A stretch of DNA of 19,285 nt from the NCBI GenBank assembly GCA_905212515.1, contig CAJMEU010000041.1, positions 1 to 19,285 of the forward strand, in the 5' to 3' direction. Below, piece by piece: positions 1 to 6,558 of the stretch. Positions within the stretch are counted from its first letter, which is position 1, and every line of letters starts with the position of its first letter. The DNA comes from an uncultured Oscillospiraceae bacterium. Lineage in GTDB: Bacteria > Bacillota > Clostridia > Oscillospirales > Ruminococcaceae. Under the pieces are notes generated by a model that saw nothing but the letters and a program-made list of their open reading frames with translations, was not told the DNA's origin and searched no databases. The translations under genes and the position numbers were made by a program.

Positions 1-690
1 CGCTGGATGACCATGCTCGACATCCTGGGCGTGGAGGACTTCCACGGCGACATCGACTTCATGGTCGCCGGTACCAAGGACGGCATCACCGCCATCCAGA
101 TGGACATCAAGGTGGACGGCCTGACCTACGACATCATCGAGGAAGCCTTTGAGAAATGCCGCAAGGGCCGCCTGTATATTCTGGACGAGATCATGCTGCC
201 TGTGATCGCCGAGCCGCGCGCGGAGCTGTCGAAGTACGCGCCCAAGATGCTGAGCCTGAAGATCGACGTGGACAAGATCAAGGACGTGATCGGCAAGGGC
301 GGCAAGGTGATCCAGCAGAGCTGCGCGGATTACAACTGCAAGATCGACGTGGAGGAGGACGGCAGCGTCTTCATCTCCGCGGTGAACCAGGAGGACGGCG
401 AACGCGCCCTGGCCACCATCAAGACCATTGTGGAGGACCCGGAGATCGGCGCCATTTACAAGGGCCGCGTCACCCGCCTGATGAACTTCGGCGCCTTTGT
501 GGAGATCGCCCCGGGCAAAGAGGGCCTGGTGCACATCTCCAAGCTGGACTCAAAGCGCGTGGAGCGCGTGGAGGATGTGGTCGCCGTGGGCGACGAGCTG
601 CTGGTGAAAGTGACCGACATCGACCAGCAGGGCCGCATCAACCTGTCCCGCAAGGACGCGCTGGCGGATCTGGCGGCCAAACAGCAATAA
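1..690 (+). CDS. pnp: Polynucleotide phosphorylase, C-terminal part (5' end outside the window)
   Basis: This is the 3' end of the gene for PNPase, the phosphate-dependent 3'-5' exoribonuclease of RNA decay. The frame is open from base 1, so the true start lies upstream; the ATG at 7 is internal. The visible ~229 residues hold the end of the second RNase PH domain (DILGVEDFHGDIDF), then a KH domain with the loop GKGGKVIQ near base 292, then an S1 domain starting around base 448 (GAIYKGRVTRLMNFGAFVEI). This RNase PH-KH-S1 order is diagnostic of PNPase. The two active-site Asp residues (E. coli D486 and D492) align with Asp here, but the Lys494 position is Met (atg at 91-93). The gene ends in TAA and is followed 25 bases later by a strong terminator. 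Confidence 0.96.
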   Translation, partial: RWMTMLDILGVEDFHGDIDFMVAGTKDGITAIQMDIKVDGLTYDIIEEAFEKCRKGRLYILDEIMLPVIAEPRAELSKYAPKMLSLKIDVDKIKDVIGKGGKVIQQSCADYNCKIDVEEDGSVFISAVNQEDGERALATIKTIVEDPEIGAIYKGRVTRLMNFGAFVEIAPGKEGLVHISKLDSKRVERVEDVVAVGDELLVKVTDIDQQGRINLSRKDALADLAAKQQ

Positions 691-715
691 GCGGCGCAGG
701 CGTTTTTACGTGTTG

Positions 716-746
716 AAAAAACGGCACCCATCCGGGTGCCGTTTTT
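716..746 (+). terminator. Rho-independent terminator of pnp
   Basis: A perfect stem (716-729 with 734-746, core ACGGCACCC/GGGTGCCGT) with a four-base loop is followed by a run of T. The A run on the left side makes it symmetric. It lies directly after the pnp stop and should end the pnp transcript. Confidence 0.9.
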
Positions 747-799
747 CGTGGGCATGGCGGCGCGGCCGCGGGAATAGAAATGAAAAGGGGAGAAACCTT

Positions 800-1483
800 A
801 TGCTGGGCACCCTGGTGAACACCGGCGCCATTTTGGCCGGCAGCCTGGTGGGCAGCGCCCTGAAAAAGGGCGTGGGGGAAAAATATAAAAACGTGATGAT
901 GGACGCCATGGGCCTGGCGGCCACCATGCTGGGCGTCAATTCGGTGGTGCAGGCCATGCCGGACAGCCGCTGGCCGGTGCTGTTCATTTTCAGCCTGGCG
1001 CTGGGCGGCCTCATCGGCACCCGTTTGACGCTGGACACCGCTTTCAGCGCCCTGGTGGACCGTTTCGCCAAGGGGTCTGACCTGGCGCGGGGCCTGTCCA
1101 CCGGCATCCTGCTGTGCTGTATGGGCACGCTGTCCATTCTGGGGCCCATCCAGGCCGCCCTGTACGGGGACAACACCTATTTGTTCACCAACGCCATGCT
1201 GGATTCGGTCACCTTCCTGGTGCTGGGCGCCACCTTCGGCCCGGGCATGGCCCTGGCCGCCCCGGTGCTGCTGTGCTGGCAGGGGGCCATCTATGCCTTG
1301 GCGCGGGTGCTGGCGCCGCTGCTGACCCAGACGCTGATGACGGAGCTGTCCATCGTGGGCGGTATCCTCATCTTCAGCTCGGGTCTGTCCATTTTGGGCA
1401 TCAAGCAGTTTAAAACCATGAACCTGCTGCCCGCCTTGTTGGTGCCGCCTGTGGCCGTGGCCCTGCTGGGGCTGCTGGCCTGA
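800..1483 (+). CDS. DUF554 family membrane protein
   Basis: A 227-residue, highly hydrophobic protein of the DUF554 (YdfK-like) family, whose function is not established. The N-terminus MLGTLVNTGAILAGSLVGS is the typical family opening, followed by a Lys-rich stretch and roughly six or seven hydrophobic segments. Glycine-rich motifs such as ALGGLIGTRL and the end segment SGLSILGIKQFKTMNLLPAL also fit. The ATG at 800 was chosen because AAGGGGAG lies about eight bases upstream and the family begins with this methionine. The frame is open back to 710, but that extension crosses the pnp terminator. The gene is a single unit between two terminators; no convincing promoter is visible in the 50 bases upstream. 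Confidence 0.88.
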   Translation: MLGTLVNTGAILAGSLVGSALKKGVGEKYKNVMMDAMGLAATMLGVNSVVQAMPDSRWPVLFIFSLALGGLIGTRLTLDTAFSALVDRFAKGSDLARGLSTGILLCCMGTLSILGPIQAALYGDNTYLFTNAMLDSVTFLVLGATFGPGMALAAPVLLCWQGAIYALARVLAPLLTQTLMTELSIVGGILIFSSGLSILGIKQFKTMNLLPALLVPPVAVALLGLLA

Positions 1484-1491
1484 AATCTGCT

Positions 1492-1529
1492 GCCCCGCGC
1501 CGGCCGTTTGGGCCGGCAGGGGCTTTTTT
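1492..1529 (+). terminator. Rho-independent terminator after the DUF554 gene
   Basis: The inner stem GCCGGCC (1499-1505)/GGCCGGC (1511-1517) is extended by GCCCC/GGGGC and followed by six T. It starts nine bases after the stop codon. Confidence 0.88.
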
Positions 1530-1551
1530 ACTGCCAAAATCCGGCGCGGCC

Positions 1552-1580
1552 TAGGCAGATGCGACAAAATGTGCTATACT
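1552..1580 (+). promoter_or_regulatory. Sigma-A-type promoter of the PF06541 gene
   Basis: TAGGCA (1552-1557) and TATACT (1575-1580) are 17 bases apart, with an extended -10 TGC at 1572-1574. The expected transcription start near 1587 lies downstream of the in-frame ATG at 1569, so that ATG cannot be the start and the TTG at 1611 is favoured. Confidence 0.72.
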
Positions 1581-1610
1581 GGCCTCATCCGTATCAAAGG
1601 GGGCGTGGCT

Positions 1611-2420
1611 TTGACCACTGAGGAACGCTTTGCGCAAAAGCGCAAAAAATTACAGCAGAAGATGGAGAAGCTGGACCAGCAGGAACAGCGTACCCTGCGG
1701 CGGGAGCGCGCCCATGACGAGCAGATCGCCCGCGACCTGGCCGGCGTGCCGGGCCACTTTGCCCATGGGCTGAATTTTTACAAATTATTCTGGGTGTTTT
1801 TCCTCTGCTGCTTTCTGGGCGTGGCCATCGAGACGGTGTTCTGCTTCATCGCCTCCGGGCATCTGTCCCAGCGCACGGGCCTGGTGTGGGGGCCTTTTAA
1901 TCTCATCTACGGCATCGGCGCCGTGCTGCTGACCGTTTGCCTGCATCCCTTCATCGGCAAAAGCGACCGTTGGATCTTTGTGGGCGGTTCGGTCATCGGC
2001 GGCGCGTTCGAGTATTTCTGCAGCTGGCTGCAAGAGACGGTGCTGGGCACCGTCAGCTGGGATTACACCGATTATCCCTTTAATATCAACGGCCGCGTGA
2101 ACCTGCTGTACTGCATGTTCTGGGGCGCCTTGGCCCTGATGTGGGTGAAGGAGGTGTACCCGCGCATCAATGGGTTTATCGAGCGGCGGGTGTCGAAGGT
2201 GTACGGCGTGGCTCTGACCTGGGTGCTGGTGGTGTTCATGGTGGCCAACAGCTTGACCAGCGGCCTGGCGGTGCTGCGCCAAAGCCAGCGCTATGAGGGC
2301 GTGCCCGCGTCCAGCGCCTGGCAGCAGATGCTGGACCAGTGGTACCCGGATGAAAAATTGGCGAAGATCTACCCCAGCATGGTGCGGGTAGAGGAAAGCG
2401 GCGGGCAGGACGCGGCCTGA
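1611..2420 (+). CDS. Putative ABC transporter permease-like membrane protein (PF06541)
   Basis: A 269-residue protein with a charged, probably coiled-coil N-terminus of about 50 residues (Lys/Gln/Glu/Arg-rich), then four or five membrane segments. The segments around FYKLFWVFFLCCFLGVAIE, TGLVWGPFNLIYGIGAVLL and GGAFEYFCSWLQE followed by WDYTDYPFNINGRVNL match the PF06541 'putative ABC transporter' family, common in Clostridia and of unproven function; no ATPase partner is adjacent. The start chosen is TTG at 1611, seven bases after AAAGGGGG. GTG at 1605 is too close to that site, and ATG at 1569 sits inside the promoter. The next gene begins about 50 bases on with no terminator between, so some co-transcription is possible. 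Confidence 0.85.
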   Translation: MTTEERFAQKRKKLQQKMEKLDQQEQRTLRRERAHDEQIARDLAGVPGHFAHGLNFYKLFWVFFLCCFLGVAIETVFCFIASGHLSQRTGLVWGPFNLIYGIGAVLLTVCLHPFIGKSDRWIFVGGSVIGGAFEYFCSWLQETVLGTVSWDYTDYPFNINGRVNLLYCMFWGALALMWVKEVYPRINGFIERRVSKVYGVALTWVLVVFMVANSLTSGLAVLRQSQRYEGVPASSAWQQMLDQWYPDEKLAKIYPSMVRVEESGGQDAA

Positions 2421-2429
2421 AAGTATTCG

Positions 2430-2458
2430 TTGTAAAAGCCACGCTTGTGGTGTATAAA
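2430..2458 (+). promoter_or_regulatory. Possible promoter of the downstream lipoprotein gene
   Basis: TTGTAA (2430-2435) and TATAAA (2453-2458) are separated by 17 bases. The predicted start at about 2465 would leave almost no leader before the ATG at 2473 and would cut into the ribosome site at 2461-2465, so either the start is slightly earlier or the gene is read from upstream. Confidence 0.4.
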
Positions 2459-3236
2459 AAGAGGAAAAAGAAATGAAAAGATTTTCTTAATTGTTATGAT
2501 ACTAATCATGGCATTTTCTTTGGCCGCATGCGGTGGGGGAGGTGTATCACAGGAAGAATATGACCGCGTTGTGGCGGAAAGGGACGCCTTACAAGCCCAA
2601 TTGGACGCTGTGGCCACACCGCCCGCCGAAGGGGACGCCGATGCTGCACCGGCGGAAGACACACAGCCTGTACAAAAGGGCGGCTTTGACGAAGGTGCAG
2701 TGATACAGCAGCTGAATACCAAGGTGTATCAGTATGTGAACAGTATCAAAATAGCGAAGATATTCCTGGTGGTAGAAAACACGTCCCAATATAATTTGGA
2801 CCTTTCGGTGAATGTCTCTGGGCGCAATGCGGAAGGCGGAATGGTGGGGGCAAAGCAGGCGGAAATCAACGCGGTATCGGCGGGTGCCACGGTTGTATTT
2901 TCCGTCTCTATGGACGAGGTTCCGAGCGAAATTTCCTATGAATTTTCCGCCAAACAGGAAGAGTGGTTTGACAGCGTGATTCAAAATATCACCTATACGT
3001 CTGAATCGGCCAAGGATAAAGAGATCGTTTCCGTGACCAATGAAGGGGATAAGGCGATCGAGTTTGTGGAGGGTACGATCTTGTTTTTCTCCAATGGAGA
3101 ATTGGTGGGGTCTGACAACACATATTTTATAGATAATGACAGCGAATTGAAGCCCGGAAAGACGATCATCAAGGAAATGAACGCCCGGGAACCCTATGAC
3201 GCCTATGAGATTTATTTTTCCGGGCGGGCAGACTGA
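2445..3236 (+). CDS. Lipoprotein of unknown function; start region appears frameshifted
   Basis: The open frame encodes a lipoprotein: a hydrophobic signal segment ending in the lipobox FSLAAC (Cys codon at 2529-2531), a short coiled coil (SQEEYDRVVAERDALQAQL), an acidic Ala/Pro linker, then two similar beta-rich regions (around IFLVVENTSQYNLDLSV and KEIVSVTNEGDKAIEFVEG) resembling extracellular FxLYD/DUF-type domains. The family is not recognised. Only a TTG at 2445 without a ribosome site, or an ATG at 2496 that removes the basic n-region, opens this frame. The one start with a good ribosome site is ATG 2473 (GAGGA seven bases upstream), which is out of frame and stops after five codons. 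One extra A in the 2476-2479 run would give a normal MKKIFLIV signal peptide. Base use is more AT-rich than in neighbouring genes. Confidence 0.7.
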   Translation: MWCIKRGKRNEKIFLIVMILIMAFSLAACGGGGVSQEEYDRVVAERDALQAQLDAVATPPAEGDADAAPAEDTQPVQKGGFDEGAVIQQLNTKVYQYVNSIKIAKIFLVVENTSQYNLDLSVNVSGRNAEGGMVGAKQAEINAVSAGATVVFSVSMDEVPSEISYEFSAKQEEWFDSVIQNITYTSESAKDKEIVSVTNEGDKAIEFVEGTILFFSNGELVGSDNTYFIDNDSELKPGKTIIKEMNAREPYDAYEIYFSGRAD

Positions 3237-3270
3237 AAAATATTTTGTTCCTCTTTCAAATACGGTATAA

Positions 3271-3299
3271 GAAAAGCCCGGCCAACGGCCGGGCTTTTC
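3271..3299. terminator. Bidirectional terminator between the lipoprotein gene and the tRNA
   Basis: A perfect 13-bp inverted repeat (GAAAAGCCCGGCC, 3271-3283, with 3287-3299) has a three-base loop. Reading either way the GC stem ends in four T, so it can end the lipoprotein transcript from the left and the tRNA transcript from the right. Confidence 0.88.
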
Positions 3300-3300
3300 G

Positions 3301-3323
3301 CATGGAACGGATATCGTTCCATG
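3301..3323 (-). other. Small hairpin in the 3' trailer of the tRNA
   Basis: CATGGAACG/CGTTCCATG pair across a five-base loop, six bases beyond the CCA end of the tRNA and just before the shared terminator. It probably folds in the precursor trailer; a processing role is only a guess. Confidence 0.55.
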
Positions 3324-3328
3324 GCATA

Positions 3329-3404
3329 TGGTGGGACATCCAGGATTCGAACCCGGGACCAACCGGTTATGAGCCGGCAGCTCTGACCACTGCGCTAATG
3401 TCCC
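3329..3404 (-). tRNA. tRNA with CAT anticodon (elongator Met, or Ile2)
   Basis: The 76-base minus-strand sequence folds as a full cloverleaf: acceptor GGGACAT/ATGTCCC, D stem GCGC/GAGC, anticodon stem GCCGG/CCGGT with loop CTCATAA, T stem CCGGG/CCTGG with TTCGAAT, discriminator A, and an encoded CCA. The acceptor stem has seven perfect pairs and does not show the unpaired 1-72 base of an initiator. The CAT anticodon with CTCATAA loop fits elongator tRNA-Met; tRNA-Ile2 with a lysidine-modified C is the alternative and cannot be excluded by eye. Confidence 0.95.
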
Positions 3405-3409
3405 GCAAA

Positions 3410-3436
3410 GCCCCGGCGGCCAGCGGCTGCCGGGGC
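3410..3436 (-). terminator. GC-rich stem-loop between the MATE gene and the tRNA
   Basis: GCCCCGGC and GCCGGGGC form an 8-bp stem at 3410-3417 and 3429-3436, followed on the minus strand by only three T. It may be a weak terminator for the MATE gene, or a fold in the tRNA 5' leader, since the tRNA promoter lies just upstream. Confidence 0.5.
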
Positions 3437-3445
3437 GCATAGTTT

Positions 3446-3474
3446 ATTATACCGTATCCCGCGCCGCCAATCAA
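3446..3474 (-). promoter_or_regulatory. Promoter of the tRNA gene
   Basis: On the minus strand TTGATT (3474-3469) and TATAAT (3451-3446) are 17 bases apart. The -35 box overlaps the TGA stop of the MATE gene. The expected start near 3439 gives a leader of about 35 bases before the mature tRNA. Confidence 0.75.
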
Positions 3475-4871
3475 GTGCTTTCGGCAGACGGGCCCTCGGG
3501 GCGCACGGGCGCGGCGTTTTGGGCCGGCAGCAGCGTTTTGCGCTTGGAGAGGAACAGGGCCATGGAGGTGAAACTGGCCGTGATGTCGGCAATGGGCTCG
3601 GCGATATAAATGCCCATCACGCTGTTCATCAGCCAGGGCAGCAGCAGCGCCAGGGGGATCAGCAGCACGATCTTGCGCAGCAGCGCCAAAAAAGTGCTGA
3701 GTTTGGCCTGGCCCAGGCCCATGAACAGGCTTTGGCAGGCCATCTGCATGCCGAAAGCCCACATGCCGCCGAAGAAGATGGGCATGGTGCGCTTGACGAT
3801 GGACAGCAGTTCGGCGTCCTGGGTGAACATCCGCGCCAGCACGTCGGGAATGAGCACGGCGGCCAGACAGCCCAGCACGGTCACGGTCATCATCACCTTC
3901 AGCAGCAGGTGGAAGGTCTGGCGCACGCGGTCGTACTTGCCGGCACCGTAGTTGTAGCTCAAAATAGGCTGGCCGCCCTGCATGATGCCCTGGATTGGCA
4001 TCACCAGCATCTGCATCACGCTCTGCATGATGGTCAGGCTGCCCACGTACAGATCGCCGCCGTATTTCAGCAGGCCGGTGTTCAGGGTCACGGTGACCAG
4101 GCTCTCGGTGCTCTGCATGATGAAAGGCGCCACGCCCAGGGCCAGGATACGGCCCAGGACACGGGCCCGGGGCACCATGTTGCGCGGACGGATGCGCAGC
4201 ACCGTCTTTTTGCCGCACAGGAACAGCACCACCCAAAGGGCGCTCAGCGCCTGGGAGAGGATGGTGGCCAGGGCCGCGCCCTGCACGCCCAAGCCCAGCA
4301 CGAAGATGAACACCGGGTCCAGCACGATGTTGGTGACGGCGCCGATCAGTACGCTGAGCATGGCGGTGGTGGCAAAGCCCTGGGCGCTGATGAAGGTGTT
4401 CAGGCCCAGCGCAAGCTGCACGAAGATGGTGCCGATCAGATAGATGGACACATAGTCCAGCGCGTAGCCGATGGTGTTTTCCGACGCGCCGAAGGCGTAT
4501 AAGATGGGCGTTTTGAACAGGCTGAAGCCCACGGTGAGCAGCACGCTGGTGCCCAGCAGCAGCGTCAGCGAGTTGCCCAGAATGCGTTCGGCCGCGTCCT
4601 TGTTGCCCGCGCCCAGTTGGATGGAGGCCAGCGGCGCGCCGCCCATGCCGGCGAAGGAGGCAAAGGCCGAGACCAGCATCAGAATGGGAAAGCACACGCC
4701 CACGCCCGTCAGGGCCAGAGCGCCGGTACCAGGGATGTTGCCGATGTACATGCGGTCCACCACATTGTACAGCATATTGATGAATTGGGCCGCCACCGCG
4801 GGCACCGCCAGTTTCAGCATCAGCTTGCCGACGGGCGCCGTGCCCAGCATTTCGTCTTGTGTTTTTGCCAA
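3471..4871 (-). CDS. MATE family efflux transporter (MepA-like)
   Basis: A 466-residue integral membrane protein of the MATE family, which exports drugs and other cationic compounds using H+ or Na+ gradients. The N-terminus matches the MepA-like branch: LGTAPVGKLMLKLAVPAVAA, then INMLYNVVDRMYIGNIPGTGALALTGVG. The second half repeats the pattern (PIQGIMQGGQPILSYNYGAG), as expected for two six-helix bundles, and the length is normal. The start is a TTG at 4871, nine bases after AAGGAG; the next in-frame ATG at 4850 would remove a conserved N-terminal stretch. The gene is monocistronic and divergent from the gene at 5024. The substrate cannot be predicted. Confidence 0.93.
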   Translation of the reverse strand: MAKTQDEMLGTAPVGKLMLKLAVPAVAAQFINMLYNVVDRMYIGNIPGTGALALTGVGVCFPILMLVSAFASFAGMGGAPLASIQLGAGNKDAAERILGNSLTLLLGTSVLLTVGFSLFKTPILYAFGASENTIGYALDYVSIYLIGTIFVQLALGLNTFISAQGFATTAMLSVLIGAVTNIVLDPVFIFVLGLGVQGAALATILSQALSALWVVLFLCGKKTVLRIRPRNMVPRARVLGRILALGVAPFIMQSTESLVTVTLNTGLLKYGGDLYVGSLTIMQSVMQMLVMPIQGIMQGGQPILSYNYGAGKYDRVRQTFHLLLKVMMTVTVLGCLAAVLIPDVLARMFTQDAELLSIVKRTMPIFFGGMWAFGMQMACQSLFMGLGQAKLSTFLALLRKIVLLIPLALLLPWLMNSVMGIYIAEPIADITASFTSMALFLSKRKTLLPAQNAAPVRPEGPSAEST

Positions 4872-4911
4872 AGAAGTCCGCTCCTTTTCGTTCGTTTTCG
4901 ATCTATTTTTT

Positions 4912-4940
4912 ATTATAGCATATTTCTGCGAAAATGTCTG
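4912..4940 (-). promoter_or_regulatory. Promoter of the MATE gene
   Basis: On the minus strand CAGACA (4940-4935) and TATAAT (4917-4912) are 17 bases apart, with an extended -10 TGC just before TATAAT. This gives a leader of about 35 bases. Confidence 0.68.
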
Positions 4941-4977
4941 TTGGTTCCTGCAAAAAAGTGCCGCAGCGATAAAAACT

Positions 4978-5006
4978 TTGACATCCCAGCGGCCCCATGG
5001 TATCTT
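4978..5006 (+). promoter_or_regulatory. Promoter of the small membrane protein gene
   Basis: A consensus TTGACA (4978-4983) and TATCTT (5001-5006) are 17 bases apart. The predicted start is about 5013, only some ten bases before the GTG start codon. Confidence 0.75.
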
Positions 5007-5023
5007 AGTGACTGAAGGTAGGG

Positions 5024-5644
5024 GTGTCTCTAGAGAAAAAGTCTTCGATGATCATACGGATGCTGAGATCGCTGGTCCTCGGGGAGCTGGTGACGGTGTT
5101 CCTGATTTTGTATTTCCTCAGCTCCCAGGCGGTGGACACCTATGTGGCGCGCACAAACCTGACGCTGGCCTCTGTGCTGCTGCAGGTGGGCTTTGCGGCG
5201 CTGCCCGCGCTGTACCTGCGGCTGTTCCTGGCCTGGATGCGCCGGGGCCTGTACAAGGGCCAGAAGCTGCAGTGGGAAGTGGATGTTTCCGGCGTGGCGG
5301 CAACCGTCCTGCTGGTGCTGGTGGGCCTGGTGGGGTATTTCTTCCGTATGAGCATCCTTACCGAGAATGTGATGGTGTACTATTTTGTGGCGCTGTGGGT
5401 GGCTGTTTTCTGCTGTGCCCAGCGCGTGCCGCGCCCGGTGGTGAAGGAAGAGCCGGCGCCTCAGACGGAGGAATTCACAGAGGAACCGGCGCCCGCGGCG
5501 GACGCGGAAGTGCCGGTACAGCCGGAAGCGGCCCTTGCAGCAGAAGAGCCCTGCGCCGACGGTGCGGCGTTCGAACCTGCGGTATCGGCGTCAGAGAGCG
5601 CTGGCGAGAGCACGGCATCCTCGGAGGAAAGTGGGCCCTTATAA
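5024..5644 (+). CDS. Hypothetical membrane protein with acidic Ala/Glu/Pro-rich tail
   Basis: A 206-residue protein that I do not recognise; it has the general look of small four-helix DUF2975-type proteins but no firm motif. Hydrophobic segments lie at about residues 15-35, 45-70, 88-108 and 115-132, with basic residues between helices two and three (MRRGLYKGQK). The last 70 residues are a low-complexity tail rich in Glu, Ala, Pro and Ser, probably disordered and cytoplasmic. GTG at 5024 was chosen because AAGG lies five bases upstream; ATG at 5048 has no clear ribosome site. It is a single-gene unit with its own promoter and terminator. Confidence 0.68.
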   Translation: MSLEKKSSMIIRMLRSLVLGELVTVFLILYFLSSQAVDTYVARTNLTLASVLLQVGFAALPALYLRLFLAWMRRGLYKGQKLQWEVDVSGVAATVLLVLVGLVGYFFRMSILTENVMVYYFVALWVAVFCCAQRVPRPVVKEEPAPQTEEFTEEPAPAADAEVPVQPEAALAAEEPCADGAAFEPAVSASESAGESTASSEESGPL

Positions 5645-5676
5645 GGCCCAGGGGCAAAGGGAAGACGGAGCAAAAC

Positions 5677-5703
5677 AAAAGCGCCCCGCTGGGGCGCTTT
5701 TTT
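5677..5703. terminator. Bidirectional terminator between convergent genes
   Basis: AAAAGCGCCCC and GGGGCGCTTTT pair perfectly around a three-base loop, followed by T on the plus strand and preceded by A. It sits between the convergent ends of the genes at 5644 and 5719 and can serve both. Confidence 0.9.
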
Positions 5704-5718
5704 GTACTGTAAAAGGGA

Positions 5719-6558
5719 CTATTCACTTTGCCCCAGAACATACCGTTCAATGGCTTTGGCCGCGCCGTCGTGGTTGTTGTCGTCCGTCGTCACGTCCGCG
5801 GCGGCCTTGGCCTCGGCGCTGCCGTTGCCCATGGCCACCCCCAGGCCGGCGGCGCGCAGCATGGCCAGATCGTTGGAGGAATCGCCCACGGCCATGGTCT
5901 CCTCGGGGCGGATGCCCAGCATCGCGGCCAGGGCCAGCAGGCCTTTCCCTTTGTCGATGGACTGGTCGTTCACCTCCAAATTGTTGGGCAGGCTGCTGGT
6001 GACCAGAAACCGCCGGTCCGCCGACAGCAGCGCCAGGGCGCTGGCGCGCTGGGCTTCCTCGGCGAACATCATGGTGATCTTTTCAATGCCCGTGGGACAG
6101 GCGGCCACGAAGGCGCGCAGATCCTCCACCACCGTGCGGGAAGTGCGGAAGTAAGGCAGCATGGCCGGAGAGGAGAAGTCCTCCAGCCGGGCAAAGCGGT
6201 CGGCCTGGGTAACGGCCTCGCCGCCGGTGTACACGTCCAGCATGGTGTCGAAGGGCAGGCACAGGTCCAGCACGTCCAGGGCGTCGGCCCGCTTGAGGTA
6301 GGTGGCCTGGACGCAGCGGCCGCCGTCGACCAGGTCCAGGATGGCCGCGCCGTTGGCCGTGACGGCCCAGCGCACGCCCGGGATGGAGGTGAAGGAGACG
6401 GGCAGGCCCTTGAAGATGCGCCCCGTCACCGGCAGCACCTGGCAGCCGGCCTCGATGGCCCGGCGGATGGCCGCCTGTGTGCGCGGGGTGATCTGTTTTT
6501 GATCGTTGAACACCGTGCCGTCCAGATCCAAACCCACCAATTTGATCTTCGGCGTCAC
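5719..6558 (-). CDS. Cof-type HAD-IIB family phosphatase
   Basis: A 279-residue haloacid-dehalogenase-superfamily hydrolase of the Cof/YidA type, which removes phosphate from small sugar or cofactor phosphates; the substrate is not predictable. All HAD motifs are visible: DLDGT with nucleophile Asp11 and Asp13, PVTGR with Thr45, Lys203/Lys205 in the DKGKG segment, and GDSSND with Asp226 and Asp230 for Mg2+. The large C2 cap between motifs II and III is typical of type IIB. It starts at a GTG that overlaps the TGA of the upstream ABC-F gene by four bases (GTGA), with AAGGAG about nine bases upstream, so translation is probably coupled. It is the second gene of a two-gene unit. Confidence 0.92.
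   Translation of the reverse strand: MTPKIKLVGLDLDGTVFNDQKQITPRTQAAIRRAIEAGCQVLPVTGRIFKGLPVSFTSIPGVRWAVTANGAAILDLVDGGRCVQATYLKRADALDVLDLCLPFDTMLDVYTGGEAVTQADRFARLEDFSSPAMLPYFRTSRTVVEDLRAFVAACPTGIEKITMMFAEEAQRASALALLSADRRFLVTSSLPNNLEVNDQSIDKGKGLLALAAMLGIRPEETMAVGDSSNDLAMLRAAGLGVAMGNGSAEAKAAADVTTDDNNHDGAAKAIERYVLGQSE

Noticed and set aside
1569..1610. ATG at 1569 as the start of the PF06541 protein
   Set aside because: It lies within the -10 region of the promoter and upstream of the predicted transcript start; TTG at 1611 has a good ribosome site.
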